Assembly (NCBI GenBank): GCA_030526425.1
Contig: JAUNCT010000004.1
Span: forward strand, 1-42,960
Length of the DNA stretch: 42,960 bases
From: Clostridia bacterium
GTDB lineage: Bacteria; Bacillota; Clostridia; Christensenellales; CAG-138
Direction of reading: 5' to 3'
The notes beneath the pieces were generated by a model, which was not told the origin of the DNA, made no database searches, and saw only the letters and a list, made by a program, of their open reading frames with translations. Below, in pieces: positions 7,174-16,847 of this stretch (positions within the stretch are counted from its first letter, which is position 1; the number at the start of each line of letters is the position of its first letter). The position numbers and the translations under genes are program-made.

Positions 7174-8034
7174 ATGAATATTCTCGAACGGATCCGCAGC
7201 GGAAGACTGATCGCAGACGGTGCAATGGGCACAATGCTGCAATCAATGGGTCTGCGCGTCGGTGCAGCCCCCGAATCCTGGAATATCGACAAGCCCGAAA
7301 ACGTTCTTGCGGTACACAAAGCTTACACCGATGTCGGCTGCGAGCTTTTGACGACGAACACCTTCGGATGCAACAAACTGCGCCAGCGCAGAAGCAAATA
7401 TTCCATTGCGGAGCTTGCCGCCGCCGGCGTATCCCTTGCACGCGAAGCCGCAGACAACGCCGGACATTCCTGCTATGTTGCGCTCGACGTCGGTCCGCTC
7501 GGTGCGTTTCTCGAGCCGCTCGGCACCGTGAGTTTCGATGAAGCAACCGCTCTGTTTGCGGAATCCATTGCGGCCGGTGCCGAAAAAGCCGATTGCGTTC
7601 TGATCGAAACGATGGGCGACACCCGCGAAGCTTCGGCAGCGGTCAAAGCCGCAAAAGAAAACTGCACGCTCCCCGTGTTCTCGACCTTCTCCGTCGACAA
7701 GAACGGTCGGTTGCTCTCCGGTGAGGATCTTCCGACAATGCTTGCCCGTATGACGGATGCCGGTGTGGACGCACTCGGCTGCAATTGCGGACTCGGCCCC
7801 GAAGAATTCCTTCCGTTCGCGGAATCGCTGTGCGGTAAAACCGACTTGCCGTTGATCTTCTCCCTGAACGCAGGTCTGCCCGTGTTCGCCGACGGAAAGA
7901 CGGTATACCCGCTATCCCCCGAAGCTTTTGCGGATAACGTGAAAAAGATCGCCGCACTCGGCGGTTCCGTTTTCGGCGGTTGCTGCGGAACGGGTCCCGC
8001 GTATATCGAGCAATTGGTCCGCGTATTGAAATAA
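7174..8034 (+). CDS. Homocysteine S-methyltransferase family protein
   Basis: A 286-residue TIM-barrel protein of the Hcy-methyltransferase family. It corresponds to the N-terminal module of MetH and to stand-alone MmuM/BHMT-like enzymes. It would transfer a methyl group to homocysteine to make methionine. The zinc ligands are visible as the GCNCG cysteine mid-protein and the GGCCGTGP pair near the C terminus. The N-terminal LIADGAMGTMLQ and TTNTFGCN signatures are present. The frame opens at 7150, but ATG 7174 follows GAAAGGA and gives the MNILERI start common in the family. There is no cobalamin- or folate-binding domain in this gene; those may be encoded elsewhere as a split MetH. Confidence 0.9.
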   Translation: MNILERIRSGRLIADGAMGTMLQSMGLRVGAAPESWNIDKPENVLAVHKAYTDVGCELLTTNTFGCNKLRQRRSKYSIAELAAAGVSLAREAADNAGHSCYVALDVGPLGAFLEPLGTVSFDEATALFAESIAAGAEKADCVLIETMGDTREASAAVKAAKENCTLPVFSTFSVDKNGRLLSGEDLPTMLARMTDAGVDALGCNCGLGPEEFLPFAESLCGKTDLPLIFSLNAGLPVFADGKTVYPLSPEAFADNVKKIAALGGSVFGGCCGTGPAYIEQLVRVLK

Positions 8035-8082
8035 GCAATAACGATCTCCGGATCGTCAAAAACAGAATATCGGAGGTGCCGG

Positions 8083-8928
8083 ATGAAAAAACTGTTTCGC
8101 GCATTCCTTGCATTCTCTCTTCTTTGGACATGTTCCGTTTCTTTGGGAGAAACGGTTTCCGAACCCACAGTGTGTGCAACGGTCGCCGAATTTGTGACCG
8201 CGCTCGGAAGCGACCGCGACATCGTGCTGAAAAGCGGGACCTACGACCTGACCCCGTGGATCACCGAGAACCTCACCGGGTCCGGTGCGCATGTTCTGAT
8301 CGACTACAGCGGCGTTCTGCCGCGCGGCGTATATGCCGATGAAGAGTACGACGGTTATGAACTGGTGTTGAATGGTTTGGAAAACCTTTCGATCCGGACG
8401 GAAGAAGACGCTCCCCGTGCGGAGATCGTTTGCGAGCCGCGTTACGCCGATGTTCTCCGGTTTGAAAACTGCAAAAACATCTCCCTCTCGGACCTTGTAC
8501 TCGGTCACACTCCCGAGCAGGGGTCCTGTACGGGAAACGTGCTGGAATTCCGGAACTCGGAGAACATCCTCGTATCGAACTGCGACCTGTACGGTTGCGG
8601 GGCCTATGCGCTCGGGTTGGACGAAACGATCGGGCTGACCGTTCGCGACAGTCTCGTGCACGACTGCAGCTACGGCGCGGTGGATTCCAACCGTTCCGCA
8701 ATGGTCTTCGAAAACACGGAGTTCACACGTTGCAGGCAGTTTGCGATCTTCGATCTGCGTGGTTCGAAAGCCGATTTCAACCAATGCAAGATCACCAACA
8801 TGTCGGGCACCCTGTTTTATGCGGATGAGGTCACTCTCGTCACACTGACCGATTGCACGCTCGACGAGGGTTGCCTCCGTTCTCTGCACGAAGACCCGGG
8901 ATACGGTAAAAACATCCTCGTCAAATAA
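8083..8928 (+). CDS. Secreted right-handed beta-helix protein
   Basis: A 281-residue protein with a signal peptide (MKK, then hydrophobic to about residue 22, likely cleaved near SLGET). The mature part has repeated rungs such as LRFENCKNISLSDLVLG, LEFRNSENILVSNCDLYG and GLTVRDSLVHDCS. This pattern is typical of a right-handed parallel beta-helix (pectate-lyase-like fold, NosD/beta_helix type). No catalytic residues of a specific lyase can be assigned. Probably exported and carbohydrate- or surface-related, but this is inference. ATG with CGGAGGTG upstream; it follows the methyltransferase gene by 48 nt with no terminator between, so cotranscription is likely. Confidence 0.85.
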   Translation: MKKLFRAFLAFSLLWTCSVSLGETVSEPTVCATVAEFVTALGSDRDIVLKSGTYDLTPWITENLTGSGAHVLIDYSGVLPRGVYADEEYDGYELVLNGLENLSIRTEEDAPRAEIVCEPRYADVLRFENCKNISLSDLVLGHTPEQGSCTGNVLEFRNSENILVSNCDLYGCGAYALGLDETIGLTVRDSLVHDCSYGAVDSNRSAMVFENTEFTRCRQFAIFDLRGSKADFNQCKITNMSGTLFYADEVTLVTLTDCTLDEGCLRSLHEDPGYGKNILVK

Positions 8929-8940
8929 ACGCCGCGACAC

Positions 8941-8974
8941 AAAAAAGGCAGCAACAAACGTTGCTGTCTTTTTT
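8941..8974. terminator. Bidirectional terminator
   Basis: GGCAGCAAC-AAAC-GTTGCTGTC hairpin (8947-8968), with six As before and six Ts after it. It separates the rightward beta-helix gene from the leftward YczE-like gene. Confidence 0.9.
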
Positions 8975-8984
8975 GATATTCTCT

Positions 8985-9683
8985 TCAGACGTCTTCGAAA
9001 AACGGGCGGAAAGCAAATCTGTCCTCAAATGCAAACACCCGGTCCAAAGCCTTGGAACACACGGAGATGATCGCGCCGTTGACCAAAGCGCATACGATCG
9101 TCCCCCAGCGCACCCCGATGAATCTCCCGAAGCCGAACAGCGCGAAGGAAAGCACGACGCCGACGGACAGGCTGACCAGATCGTAACCGGTCTTGAAGCG
9201 GTGGATCTCCACCCCCGCCTTCCGGGAGATTTTCTTGACGAACAGTTCGTATACCTCGGGGGCCATGTAGGTGCGGAACATCAACGCCACACCGAGCGAA
9301 CCGACGACCATCCCCGCAATATAAAGGATCACCTTGATGTACAGCGGGTCCGGAGCCGCGGCACGCATCAATGCCATGCATGCATCCAGAATCATTCCGT
9401 AAACAAAAGCCGTGACGAACGACAGACAATCGGCGAGCCGGAACTTCCGCAGGATCGCCCACATCAACAATAGCAGCGTGGCTTGCAGCAGATACTCCGC
9501 CGTACCGAAGGTGAACCACGGCAGTACCAGCGACACCTTGCGGAATATGACATACGCCGGCGCGACGATCATCGACACGCCGAAATCGGCGCGTTCCATG
9601 AATGCCACACCGAATGCGATCAGCACAAGTGCAACCGGGTAAGCCGCTTCCGAATAAAACCTGAACTTCTTCTTTGTTTCCAT
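8985..9683 (-). CDS. YczE/DUF6198-like integral membrane protein
   Basis: A 232-residue protein with five to six hydrophobic helices, resembling the YczE/YyaS/YitT-related membrane proteins (DUF6198). The family-like features are an N-terminal AFGVAFMERADFGVSMIVAPAYV region, an FGTAEYLLQ segment and repeated GxxLDxxM-type helices. No biochemical function is established; transport or sensing is conjecture. The frame extends to 9704, but ATG 9681-9683 has an excellent AGGAGG eight nt upstream. It lies 61 nt downstream of rarA on the same strand with no terminator visible, so it may be the second gene of that transcript. Confidence 0.75.
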   Translation of the reverse strand: METKKKFRFYSEAAYPVALVLIAFGVAFMERADFGVSMIVAPAYVIFRKVSLVLPWFTFGTAEYLLQATLLLLMWAILRKFRLADCLSFVTAFVYGMILDACMALMRAAAPDPLYIKVILYIAGMVVGSLGVALMFRTYMAPEVYELFVKKISRKAGVEIHRFKTGYDLVSLSVGVVLSFALFGFGRFIGVRWGTIVCALVNGAIISVCSKALDRVFAFEDRFAFRPFFEDV

Positions 9684-9744
9684 ACAAACGCCTCCTGAAA
9701 TCATGTGCGCGTTTGATACAGAAACGCGAAAAGATGCTGTGGGA

Positions 9745-11073
9745 TCAATCCGCTTTCGGAGGATGCTTTCTCATAGCGTTCCTCTTCTCGCGGTTTTCCT
9801 TGATCTTCGCCTCGGGACCCAAGTCTCCGGGAAAATAGTACTGCTTGCCCATGAGAGATACCGGCATATAATCCTGATCGACCCAGTGTCCCGGGAAATC
9901 GTGCGGATATTTATACCCGATACCGTGCCCGAGTTTTTGGGCGCCACCGAAATGCGCGTCCCTCAGATAGACCGGCACCGGTTCGTCGAAGCTGTTTTCG
10001 GCATCGGCAAACGCCAGATCCCGCGCGACCGCAACAGCGTTCGACTTCGGGCTCTCGCACAAGAACAGGATCGCCTGGGTCAGCGAAAGCGCCGCCTCGG
10101 GCATGCCGATCAGTTCAACGGATTGCGCTGCTGCCACGGCTTGCACCATCGCCTGGGGATTTGCAAGCCCCACATCCTCGGAAGCGTGCGCGATCAGGCG
10201 CCGCGCAATGATCCGCGGATCGACACCAGCATAGACCATACGTGCAAACCACGCGAGTGCAGCTTCCGAATCGCTGCCGCGAAGGGACTTGCAAAACGCC
10301 GACAGCATATCGTAGTACAGCTGTTCATCGCACTTGACGACCTTGCGCTGGGTGGATTCTTCGGCGATCTGTTGGGTGATGCGGATCACGCCGTCAGCAT
10401 CGGGAGCCGTTGTGAGAACGGCAAGCTCGAGCGCGTTCATCGCATTGCGGCAATCTCCGTTTGCGATCGAAGCGATGGTCTCCATCGCCGCGTCTTCCAT
10501 CACGATGTTTTTCTCTCCGAAGCCGCGTTCTTTATCCGTCAGCGCTCTCTGCAGTGCCTCTTTCACATCGTCGATCTTCAGCGGGTAAAACTGGAATACC
10601 CTGCAGCGGGAAACGATCGCGCTCGTCATGGCGATCATCGGGTTTTCGGTCGTCGACCCGATAAAACGGACGATGCCCTTTTCCAGCGCAGGCAACAGGC
10701 AATCGCTCTGCGTTTTCGACCAACGGTGGCACTCATCCAACAGCAGGTAGGTCGTTTGACCGTATAGCTTCAGCCTTTTTTCGGCTTCTTCGATCACGTC
10801 GCGGAGTTCCCGGACACCGCTGGTGACCGCATTGAGTTTTGCGAACGCCGCCCCCGTGCCGGACGCAATGATCGACGCAAGCGTCGTTTTCCCGGTACCG
10901 GGAGGACCGAAAAAGATCGACGACTGCAATCTGTCGCTCATGATCGCACGCCGCAGCAGCTTTCCCTCGCCGACGATGTGCTTCTGACCGACAAATTCAT
11001 CCAGCGTTCTCGGGCGCATCCTGTCGGCAAGCGGTGCCGATGAAGCACCGTTTTGATGAAATAACGTTTCCAT
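9745..11073 (-). CDS. rarA: RarA/MgsA replication-associated recombination ATPase
   Basis: A 442-residue AAA+ ATPase of the RarA (MgsA, Mgs1/WRNIP1) family, which acts at stalled replication forks. Walker A is GPPGTGKTT near residue 55, Walker B is YLLLDECHRW, and sensor 1 is GSTTENP. The C-terminal family signature VPVYLRDAHFGGA with GYKYPHDFPGHWV is intact. The Walker B neighbourhood has CHRWSKTQSD where most homologues read IHRFNKAQQD, a conservative variant. ATG with GAGAGGTAGTT upstream. RarA binds SSB and forms tetramers in homologues. Confidence in the family is very high. Confidence 0.96.
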   Translation of the reverse strand: METLFHQNGASSAPLADRMRPRTLDEFVGQKHIVGEGKLLRRAIMSDRLQSSIFFGPPGTGKTTLASIIASGTGAAFAKLNAVTSGVRELRDVIEEAEKRLKLYGQTTYLLLDECHRWSKTQSDCLLPALEKGIVRFIGSTTENPMIAMTSAIVSRCRVFQFYPLKIDDVKEALQRALTDKERGFGEKNIVMEDAAMETIASIANGDCRNAMNALELAVLTTAPDADGVIRITQQIAEESTQRKVVKCDEQLYYDMLSAFCKSLRGSDSEAALAWFARMVYAGVDPRIIARRLIAHASEDVGLANPQAMVQAVAAAQSVELIGMPEAALSLTQAILFLCESPKSNAVAVARDLAFADAENSFDEPVPVYLRDAHFGGAQKLGHGIGYKYPHDFPGHWVDQDYMPVSLMGKQYYFPGDLGPEAKIKENREKRNAMRKHPPKAD

Positions 11074-11096
11074 TTCAACTACCTCTCGTACTCAGT

Positions 11097-11105
11097 ATTA
11101 TACCA
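11097..11105 (-). promoter_or_regulatory. Extended -10 promoter of rarA
   Basis: On the minus strand TGGTATAAT gives a TGn-extended perfect -10, about 24 nt upstream of the start codon. The -35 is weak. Confidence 0.6.
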
Positions 11106-11294
11106 TACGGGTCCTCTGTGCGACCTCTTTTCCACGATTTGCGATTCTGCATTTTTTCTTCCTGCTTCCTTCATTTCCCGGCGGAATCCGTTTCTTCCGA
11201 CCCGTTTCCGTTTTTTGCAGGAATTCCTGCGATATTTCATGCATTTTTGATAGGAAGCCTAAAAAAGTATTGCCATACAAAAAGGATATTGAGG
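11106..11294. other. Intergenic region between divergent rarA and gdhA
   Basis: The 340-nt gap between the two start codons holds the rarA promoter at one end and the gdhA promoter and leader at the other. The middle is pyrimidine-rich, with no convincing gene. It contains a perfect 14-bp palindrome, GCAGGAATTCCTGC (11217-11230), about 65 nt upstream of the gdhA -35. This could be a regulator site or chance. Confidence 0.5.
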
Positions 11295-11323
11295 TTGACA
11301 ATTTGCAAGTATGGGGTTATTAT
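11295..11323 (+). promoter_or_regulatory. Promoter of gdhA
   Basis: Perfect TTGACA (11295-11300), 17-nt spacer, TATTAT (11318-11323). The leader is about 85 nt long and includes the 12-bp palindrome CCGATGCATCGG (11379-11390) shortly before the ribosome binding site. Confidence 0.82.
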
Positions 11324-11413
11324 AACTTCAGCAATCATATATTGTATACATGTATTCATTTATGCACCGGCCCATATACCGATGCATCGGATACAAGATC
11401 AGGAGGATATCGC

Positions 11414-12766
11414 ATGAAAAACACTTACATCCAGCGCGTATTGCACGAAACCCGTTTCCGCAATGCAGACGAACCCGAATTCCTGCAAACCGTCGAAGAG
11501 ATCGTTGCAACGCTGGAACCCGTAATGGCTGCGCATCCGGAATATGAAAAATACTGTGTTTTGGAACGTTTGATCGAACCCGATCGCGTCATCAGCTTCC
11601 GCGTCGTTTGGGAAGACGACGAGGGCAATTACCACGTCAACCGCGGATACCGTGTCCAGACTTCGAGCGCGATCGGTCCTTACAAGGGCGGTCTCCGCTT
11701 CCATCCCTCCGTCAACCTGTCGATGATGAAGTTCCTCGGCTTCGAGCAGACGTTCAAAAACTGCCTGACCGGACTCCCGATGGGCGGCGGCAAGGGCGGT
11801 TCCGACTTCAACCCGCACGGTCGCAGCGACAATGAGATCATGCGTTTCTGTCAGGCTTTCATGACCGAGCTGTACCGCCACATCGGTCCCAGCTGCGACG
11901 TACCCGCCGGTGACGTCGGCGTCGGCAGCCAGGAGATCGGTTATCTGTTCGGTCAGTACAAACGCATCAAAAACCAGTATGAAAACGGTGCGCTGACCGG
12001 CAAGCACATGCCCTACGGCGGCAGCCCGCTTCGCCCCGAAGCGACCGGCTACGGCGCGACCTATTACCTGAACGAGGTGCTGAAGCACAACAACGACACC
12101 ATTGAAGGAAAGACCTTCGCGCTGTCCGGTTACGGCAACGTTACTTGGGGTGCGGTCAAAAAGATCACCGAGCTCGGCGGCAAGGTAGTTGCGATCTCCG
12201 GTCACGACGGATATGTCTACGACGAAAACGGCATCAACACCGACGAGAAGATCGACTTCCTGCTCGATATGCGTGCCAGCCGTCGCAACCGCGTTGCGGA
12301 CTATGCGGAGCGCTTCGGTTGCCAATACTTCCCCGGCAAGAAACCCTGGGGTATCAAGGTCGATGTATGCATGCCCTGCGCGATCCAGAACGAGGTCGAT
12401 GTCGAGGATGCGGAGCGCATCGTCGCTGCGGGCACCAAGTATTACATCGAAGTTTCGAACATGCCCACCACCAGCGATGCACTCGCCTACCTGCTGGGTC
12501 AGCCCGGCATCATTGTTGCGCCTTCGAAGGCCGTCAATGCGGGCGGTGTTGCGGTTTCCGGTCTCGAAATGAGCCAGAACTCCGAGCGTTTGACCTGGAC
12601 CGACGAGGAGGTCGATGCGAAACTGCACGCCATTATGAAGAACATCCACGATCAGTCCGCTGCAGCCGCGGAAAAATACGGCTACGGCTACAACCTCGTT
12701 GCAGGCGCCAATATCGCGAGCTTTATCAAAATCGCCGATGCGATGGTCGCTCAGGGTATGGTTTGA
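11414..12766 (+). CDS. gdhA: NADP-type glutamate dehydrogenase
   Basis: A 450-residue hexameric class I glutamate dehydrogenase, interconverting glutamate and 2-oxoglutarate plus ammonia. Substrate-site sequence is GPYKGGLRFHPSVN, then GLPMGGGKGGSDFNP with the catalytic lysine, and PAGDVGVG with the catalytic Asp. The Rossmann nucleotide domain follows (SGYGNVTWGA). The C-terminal SKAVNAGGVAVSGLEMSQN motif is intact. The frame is open from 11270, but ATG 11414 with AGGAGGATATC upstream gives the normal length. Transcribed alone between its own promoter and two terminators. It probably serves ammonium assimilation or glutamate catabolism, depending on lifestyle. Confidence 0.97.
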   Translation: MKNTYIQRVLHETRFRNADEPEFLQTVEEIVATLEPVMAAHPEYEKYCVLERLIEPDRVISFRVVWEDDEGNYHVNRGYRVQTSSAIGPYKGGLRFHPSVNLSMMKFLGFEQTFKNCLTGLPMGGGKGGSDFNPHGRSDNEIMRFCQAFMTELYRHIGPSCDVPAGDVGVGSQEIGYLFGQYKRIKNQYENGALTGKHMPYGGSPLRPEATGYGATYYLNEVLKHNNDTIEGKTFALSGYGNVTWGAVKKITELGGKVVAISGHDGYVYDENGINTDEKIDFLLDMRASRRNRVADYAERFGCQYFPGKKPWGIKVDVCMPCAIQNEVDVEDAERIVAAGTKYYIEVSNMPTTSDALAYLLGQPGIIVAPSKAVNAGGVAVSGLEMSQNSERLTWTDEEVDAKLHAIMKNIHDQSAAAAEKYGYGYNLVAGANIASFIKIADAMVAQGMV

Positions 12767-12780
12767 TCGCAACAGAAAGA

Positions 12781-12811
12781 AAAAAGAAGCCTTTGCACAG
12801 GCTTCTTTTTT
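12781..12811. terminator. Terminator after gdhA
   Basis: GAAGCCT-TTGCAC-AGGCTTC stem flanked by A and T runs, starting 15 nt after the gdhA stop; strong in the rightward direction. Confidence 0.92.
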
Positions 12812-12817
12812 CTTTGG

Positions 12818-12851
12818 AAAAGGCTCCGCTTTCCGGAAAGCGGAGCCTTTC
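12818..12851. terminator. Second hairpin terminator, facing prfB
   Basis: A 14-bp perfect stem (12819-12832 with 12837-12850, loop CCGG) lies just after the prfB stop on the minus strand. With the neighbouring hairpin it would end secA-prfB transcripts. Confidence 0.85.
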
Positions 12852-12861
12852 TTTTGTCCAC

Positions 12862-13962
12862 TCAGGACTGAACGAGATAAGCGCTGATGAAGGGATCGAG
12901 CGCACCGTCCATTACGGCTTGGATATTGCCGTTTTCCACGCCGGTACGATGGTCTTTGACCAAGGTATACGGCTGGAAGACGTAGGAGCGGATCTGGCTG
13001 CCCCATTCGATCTTCTTCATTTCGCCCTTGATATCCGCCATCTGCTGCTCGCGTTCACGCTCCTGCAGTTCGATGAGCTTACCGCGCAGCATGCGCATTG
13101 CGGTTTCGCGGTTCTGGATCTGGCTGCGTTCGTTCTGGCACTGTACGACGATGCCGGTCGGCAAGTGCGTGATTCGGATCGCGGAGCTCGTTTTGTTGAC
13201 GTGCTGTCCGCCCGCACCGCTCGAACGGTACGTATCCACGCGCAGATCGTCGGGATCGATCTTGATATCCTCGGTATCATCGTCGAAAATCGGCGTAACA
13301 TCGAGCGAGCTGAACGACGTATGACGACGGCCGGAGGCATCGAACGGCGAAATACGGACAAGGCGGTGAACGCCTTTTTCCGCTTTCAGATAACCGTACG
13401 CATTTTCGCCTTCGACTTCGAAGGTCACGGATTTGATACCGGCGTCTTCACCGTCGAGCAGGTCGAGCTCCTTCACCGTCCAACCGCGCTGGTCGCAGTA
13501 ACGGGTGTACATTCTGTACAGCATTTCCGTCCAGTCCTGCGCTTCGGTTCCGCCCGCACCCGCATGGAGCGAAAGGACGGCGTTGCAACCGTCGTACGGT
13601 CCTTTCAGCAGGAGTTCGAGATTGAGTGCTTCCACTTTCTCCGTCAGAGACGCGATCTCCTGCTTGAGTTCCTCAACAAGAGACTCATCGTCTTCCTCTT
13701 CGCACATTTCGAGCAAAGTCTCGAGATCCTCACCGGAGGTCTTCAGCTTTTCGAAGCGGCGGATCTTCGACTGCAGGATCTTTGCGCGCTGGTTGACCTT
13801 GTTCGCATTCTCGACGTCGTTCCAAAAGTCGCCCGCGCCCATTTGCTCTTCCAGCGCAGCCAGCTCGGTTTTGAGCTCTTCCGGCTTGACGGACTTTTCC
13901 GCCTCTGCCAGCTTCACGCTGAGATTTTTGATTTGCTCTTTGTATTCATCCAATACGACCAT
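12862..13962 (-). CDS. prfB: Peptide chain release factor 2
   Basis: A 366-residue class I release factor that frees peptides at UGA and UAA stops. The SPF anticodon-like tripeptide (RISPFDASG) marks it as RF2 rather than RF1 (PxT). The peptidyl-tRNA hydrolysis motif is in SSGAGGQHVNKT. The N-terminal helical domain is complete and entirely in one frame. There is no in-frame UGA near codon 25 and no CUUUGA slippery site, so the autoregulatory frameshift found in many bacteria is absent. The start lies three nt after the secA stop, with AAGGAG in the secA tail, so it is translated from the secA mRNA. Confidence 0.97.
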   Translation of the reverse strand: MVVLDEYKEQIKNLSVKLAEAEKSVKPEELKTELAALEEQMGAGDFWNDVENANKVNQRAKILQSKIRRFEKLKTSGEDLETLLEMCEEEDDESLVEELKQEIASLTEKVEALNLELLLKGPYDGCNAVLSLHAGAGGTEAQDWTEMLYRMYTRYCDQRGWTVKELDLLDGEDAGIKSVTFEVEGENAYGYLKAEKGVHRLVRISPFDASGRRHTSFSSLDVTPIFDDDTEDIKIDPDDLRVDTYRSSGAGGQHVNKTSSAIRITHLPTGIVVQCQNERSQIQNRETAMRMLRGKLIELQEREREQQMADIKGEMKKIEWGSQIRSYVFQPYTLVKDHRTGVENGNIQAVMDGALDPFISAYLVQS

Positions 13963-13965
13963 GGT

Positions 13966-16716
13966 TCAATTCTCCTTGCCGCAACAATTTTTGTATTTCT
14001 TGCCGCTTCCGCAGGGGCAGGGGGAATTTCTGCCGATACGGTCTGCGTTTGCGAGCACAGTGGGCTGATTTCCGTCTTCGGACGGCGTATCGAGGGGCTT
14101 GGCGACCTGTTCGCGCACAACGGGCTGTTTGCGCACGGAGATGCGGAACAGCGTGCGGATGGTCTGCTCGCGGATCGCGGCGACCATCTCATCGAACATG
14201 TTGAAGCCTTCTTCGGTGTACGCGTTGATCGGATCGCGCTGTGCATAGGCGCGCAGACCGATACCCTGCTTGAGCTGATCCATCGCGTCGATGTGCTCCA
14301 TCCAGTGGGTATCGACGGTACGGAGCAGGATGACGCGCTCGATTTCGCGCATGTCCCCGCCTTCGGAAGTGATCTCGTGTTCCTTGGCGGCATAGCACTT
14401 ATCGGCAAAATCGCAAACGCGTTCGCCGATCTTCCGGTACTCGATCTTCTCGGTCTCTTCCTTGGTGAAAAGCATCCCCGCCGGCATGCAGCAAAGACCG
14501 CATACCTCTGCGGACAGACCTGCGAGGTTCCAATCGGATGCGGGCGCCTCGGGATTCGCATAGGACTCGACCATGCTGTCCAGCGTTCCGTGAAGCATTT
14601 CCATGATGCTGTCATGGATGTCTTCACCCATCAGGACGCGGCGGCGCTGCGTGTAGATGATCTCACGCTGCTTGTTGTTGACATCGTCGAATTTGAGAAC
14701 GCTCTTACGGGTCTCGTAGTTGGCAGCCTCGACGCGCTTCTGCGCGTTCTCGATCTGCTTGGTGATCAGCTTCGCTTCGATGGCAACATCGTCATCGGGC
14801 GTGAGCTTATTCATCATACCGCTGATACGATCCGCACCGAAACGGCGCATCAGATCGTCCTGCAGAGACACGTAGAAGCGGGTGCTGCCGGGATCGCCCT
14901 GACGACCGGCACGACCGCGCAGCTGGTTGTCGATACGGCGGCTCTCATGACGTTCGGTACCGATGATGTGCAGACCGCCGAGTGCGATGACCTGCTCATG
15001 CTCTTTTTCGGTTTCCGCCTTGAACGCGGCGTGAAGTTCGCTGTAACGCGCACGCGCGGCGAGGATCTCCGCGTCCTGCGTTTCCGCATGACCCGTGGCC
15101 TCTTCGATCATGGCTTCTTCCATACCCTCCTGACGCAGCGCGCGGCGGGCAAGGAAATCGGGGTTGCCGCCCAGCAGGATATCCGTACCGCGACCGGCCA
15201 TGTTCGTGGCGATCGTCACCTGACCGAGTTTACCGGCCTGTGCGACGATTTCCGCTTCCTTGCGGTGCTGTTTTGCGTTGAGGACCTCATGCTTGATGCC
15301 CCTTCGCTTGAGCATTTCGGAGAGATATTCGCTCTTCTCGACGGATACGGTACCGACGAGGATCGGCTGACCGGTTTTGTGGACCTTTTCGATCTCCTCG
15401 ACGACTGCGCGGAACTTGCCCGTTTCGGTCGCATATACGGTGTCGTTAAGGTCCTTGCGGACATTCGGGCGGTTCGTGGGGATCTCGACGACATCGAGAT
15501 CGTAGATATCGGTGAACTCGGACTCTTCCGTCTTCGCGGTACCGGTCATACCGGCCAGCTTTTTGAACATACGGAAGTAGTTCTGGAAGGTGATGGTCGC
15601 AAGCGTGCGGTTCTCATGCTCGACCTTGACGCCTTCTTTCGCTTCGAGTGCCTGATGGAGACCTTCGCTGTAACGGCGACCGATCATGAGACGGCCGGTG
15701 AATTCGTCGACGATGATGACCTGCCCGTCCTGCACGACGTAGTCACGGTCGCGCACGAACAGCGCGTGGGCACGCAACGCCTGGAAAATGTAATGGTTGA
15801 GCTCGGTATTGCACTCGTCGGAGAGGGACTCGAGATTGAAGTATTTCTCCGCCTTGCGGATACCTTCCTGCGTCAGCTGCACGGTACGGCGCTTGATATC
15901 GCACTGATAATCGCCGTCTTCGGGAACTTCCTCCCCCATCAGCTGGTCTGCCTTGCTCTGCTGGAGCAGATCGGAACCGCGGGTAAGCCGTGCGACAAAG
16001 CGATCGGCCGCCTCGTACATTTCGGAGGAGGCTTCGCCCTGACCGGAAATGATGAGCGGCGTACGCGCTTCGTCGATCAGGATGGAGTCGACCTCGTCGA
16101 CGATCGCGTAGACCAGATCGCGCTGGACCATGTTCTCACGGTAGACGACCATGTTGTCACGCAGATAGTCGAAGCCGAACTCGTTGTTCGTACCGTAGGT
16201 GATATCCGCTTTATACGCTTCGCGGCGCTCGTCGTTGTCCATATCGTGGACGATGCAGCCGACGGTCAGACCGAGGAAGCGGTGGATCTTACCCATCCAC
16301 TGCGCGTCGCGCTTTGCGAGGTAATCATTGACGGTGACGACGTGGACACCTTCGCCGGTGAGCGCATTCAGATAGGAAGGCAGCGTTGCGACGAGCGTTT
16401 TGCCCTCGCCCGTCTTCATCTCCGCGATGCGTCCCTGATGGAGGACCATACCGCCGAGCAGCTGCACATCGAAATGTCGCATCCCGACCGTGCGGACCGC
16501 CGCTTCGCGGACGGTCGCAAACGCTTCGTCCATGATATCATCGAGCGTTTCGCCGTTTTTCAGGCGTTCCTTGAAGAGCACGGTCTGGTTGCGCAGTTCG
16601 CTGTCGCTCATCGCCTTCATCTTCGGCTCGAGCGCATTGATCTTCGCAACATGGGGACGCAGTTTTTTCAGACGCGCTTCGCTTGTATTGCCCAAAAGGA
16701 CATCGATCAAACCCAT
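13966..16716 (-). CDS. secA: Preprotein translocase ATPase SecA
   Basis: A 916-residue SecA, the motor that drives proteins through SecYEG. The N-terminal [11 protein letters not shown] start, Walker A ([10 protein letters not shown]), the DEAD-like [11 protein letters not shown] and [12 protein letters not shown], and helicase domain 2 ([17 protein letters not shown]) are all present. The protein ends in the zinc-binding [15 protein letters not shown], which contacts SecB or ribosomes in other bacteria. The frame opens at 16770, but ATG 16714-16716 is preceded by AAAGGAG and matches the family N terminus. Followed directly by prfB, a common Firmicutes order. Confidence 0.98.
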   Translation of the reverse strand: MGLIDVLLGNTSEARLKKLRPHVAKINALEPKMKAMSDSELRNQTVLFKERLKNGETLDDIMDEAFATVREAAVRTVGMRHFDVQLLGGMVLHQGRIAEMKTGEGKTLVATLPSYLNALTGEGVHVVTVNDYLAKRDAQWMGKIHRFLGLTVGCIVHDMDNDERREAYKADITYGTNNEFGFDYLRDNMVVYRENMVQRDLVYAIVDEVDSILIDEARTPLIISGQGEASSEMYEAADRFVARLTRGSDLLQQSKADQLMGEEVPEDGDYQCDIKRRTVQLTQEGIRKAEKYFNLESLSDECNTELNHYIFQALRAHALFVRDRDYVVQDGQVIIVDEFTGRLMIGRRYSEGLHQALEAKEGVKVEHENRTLATITFQNYFRMFKKLAGMTGTAKTEESEFTDIYDLDVVEIPTNRPNVRKDLNDTVYATETGKFRAVVEEIEKVHKTGQPILVGTVSVEKSEYLSEMLKRRGIKHEVLNAKQHRKEAEIVAQAGKLGQVTIATNMAGRGTDILLGGNPDFLARRALRQEGMEEAMIEEATGHAETQDAEILAARARYSELHAAFKAETEKEHEQVIALGGLHIIGTERHESRRIDNQLRGRAGRQGDPGSTRFYVSLQDDLMRRFGADRISGMMNKLTPDDDVAIEAKLITKQIENAQKRVEAANYETRKSVLKFDDVNNKQREIIYTQRRRVLMGEDIHDSIMEMLHGTLDSMVESYANPEAPASDWNLAGLSAEVCGLCCMPAGMLFTKEETEKIEYRKIGERVCDFADKCYAAKEHEITSEGGDMREIERVILLRTVDTHWMEHIDAMDQLKQGIGLRAYAQRDPINAYTEEGFNMFDEMVAAIREQTIRTLFRISVRKQPVVREQVAKPLDTPSEDGNQPTVLANADRIGRNSPCPCGSGKKYKNCCGKEN

Positions 16717-16789
16717 TGTATTTTTCTCCTTTGCTTCGCTCTGCCCGATTTGGGTGCAGAACGAGCACATATTAACCTATAGTGTTACC

Positions 16790-16798
16790 AGTATACCA
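16790..16798 (-). promoter_or_regulatory. Extended -10 promoter of secA-prfB
   Basis: On the minus strand TGGTATACT supplies a TGn-extended -10, about 75 nt upstream of the secA start. No good -35 is seen. Confidence 0.55.
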
Positions 16799-16810
16799 CA
16801 GAAGACCTCG

Positions 16811-16845
16811 GAAATAAAAGGGCTCCGGACACATCCGGAACCCTT
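16811..16845 (-). terminator. Terminator of the HAD phosphatase transcript
   Basis: On the minus strand GGG-TCCGGA-loop-TCCGGA-CCC (one internal mismatch) is followed by TTTTATTT. It lies just past the stop codon of the HAD gene and before the secA promoter. Confidence 0.82.
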
Positions 16846-16847
16846 TT

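Noticed and set aside
11399..13006. An open frame of 535 codons on the minus strand
   Set aside because: Antisense to gdhA and reading across its two terminators; no independent signal.
12145..16782. An open frame of 1545 codons on the plus strand
   Set aside because: It is antisense to prfB and secA, which are certain. It stays open because those genes avoid the codons TTA, CTA and TCA, whose complements are stops. No ribosome binding site or protein family supports it.
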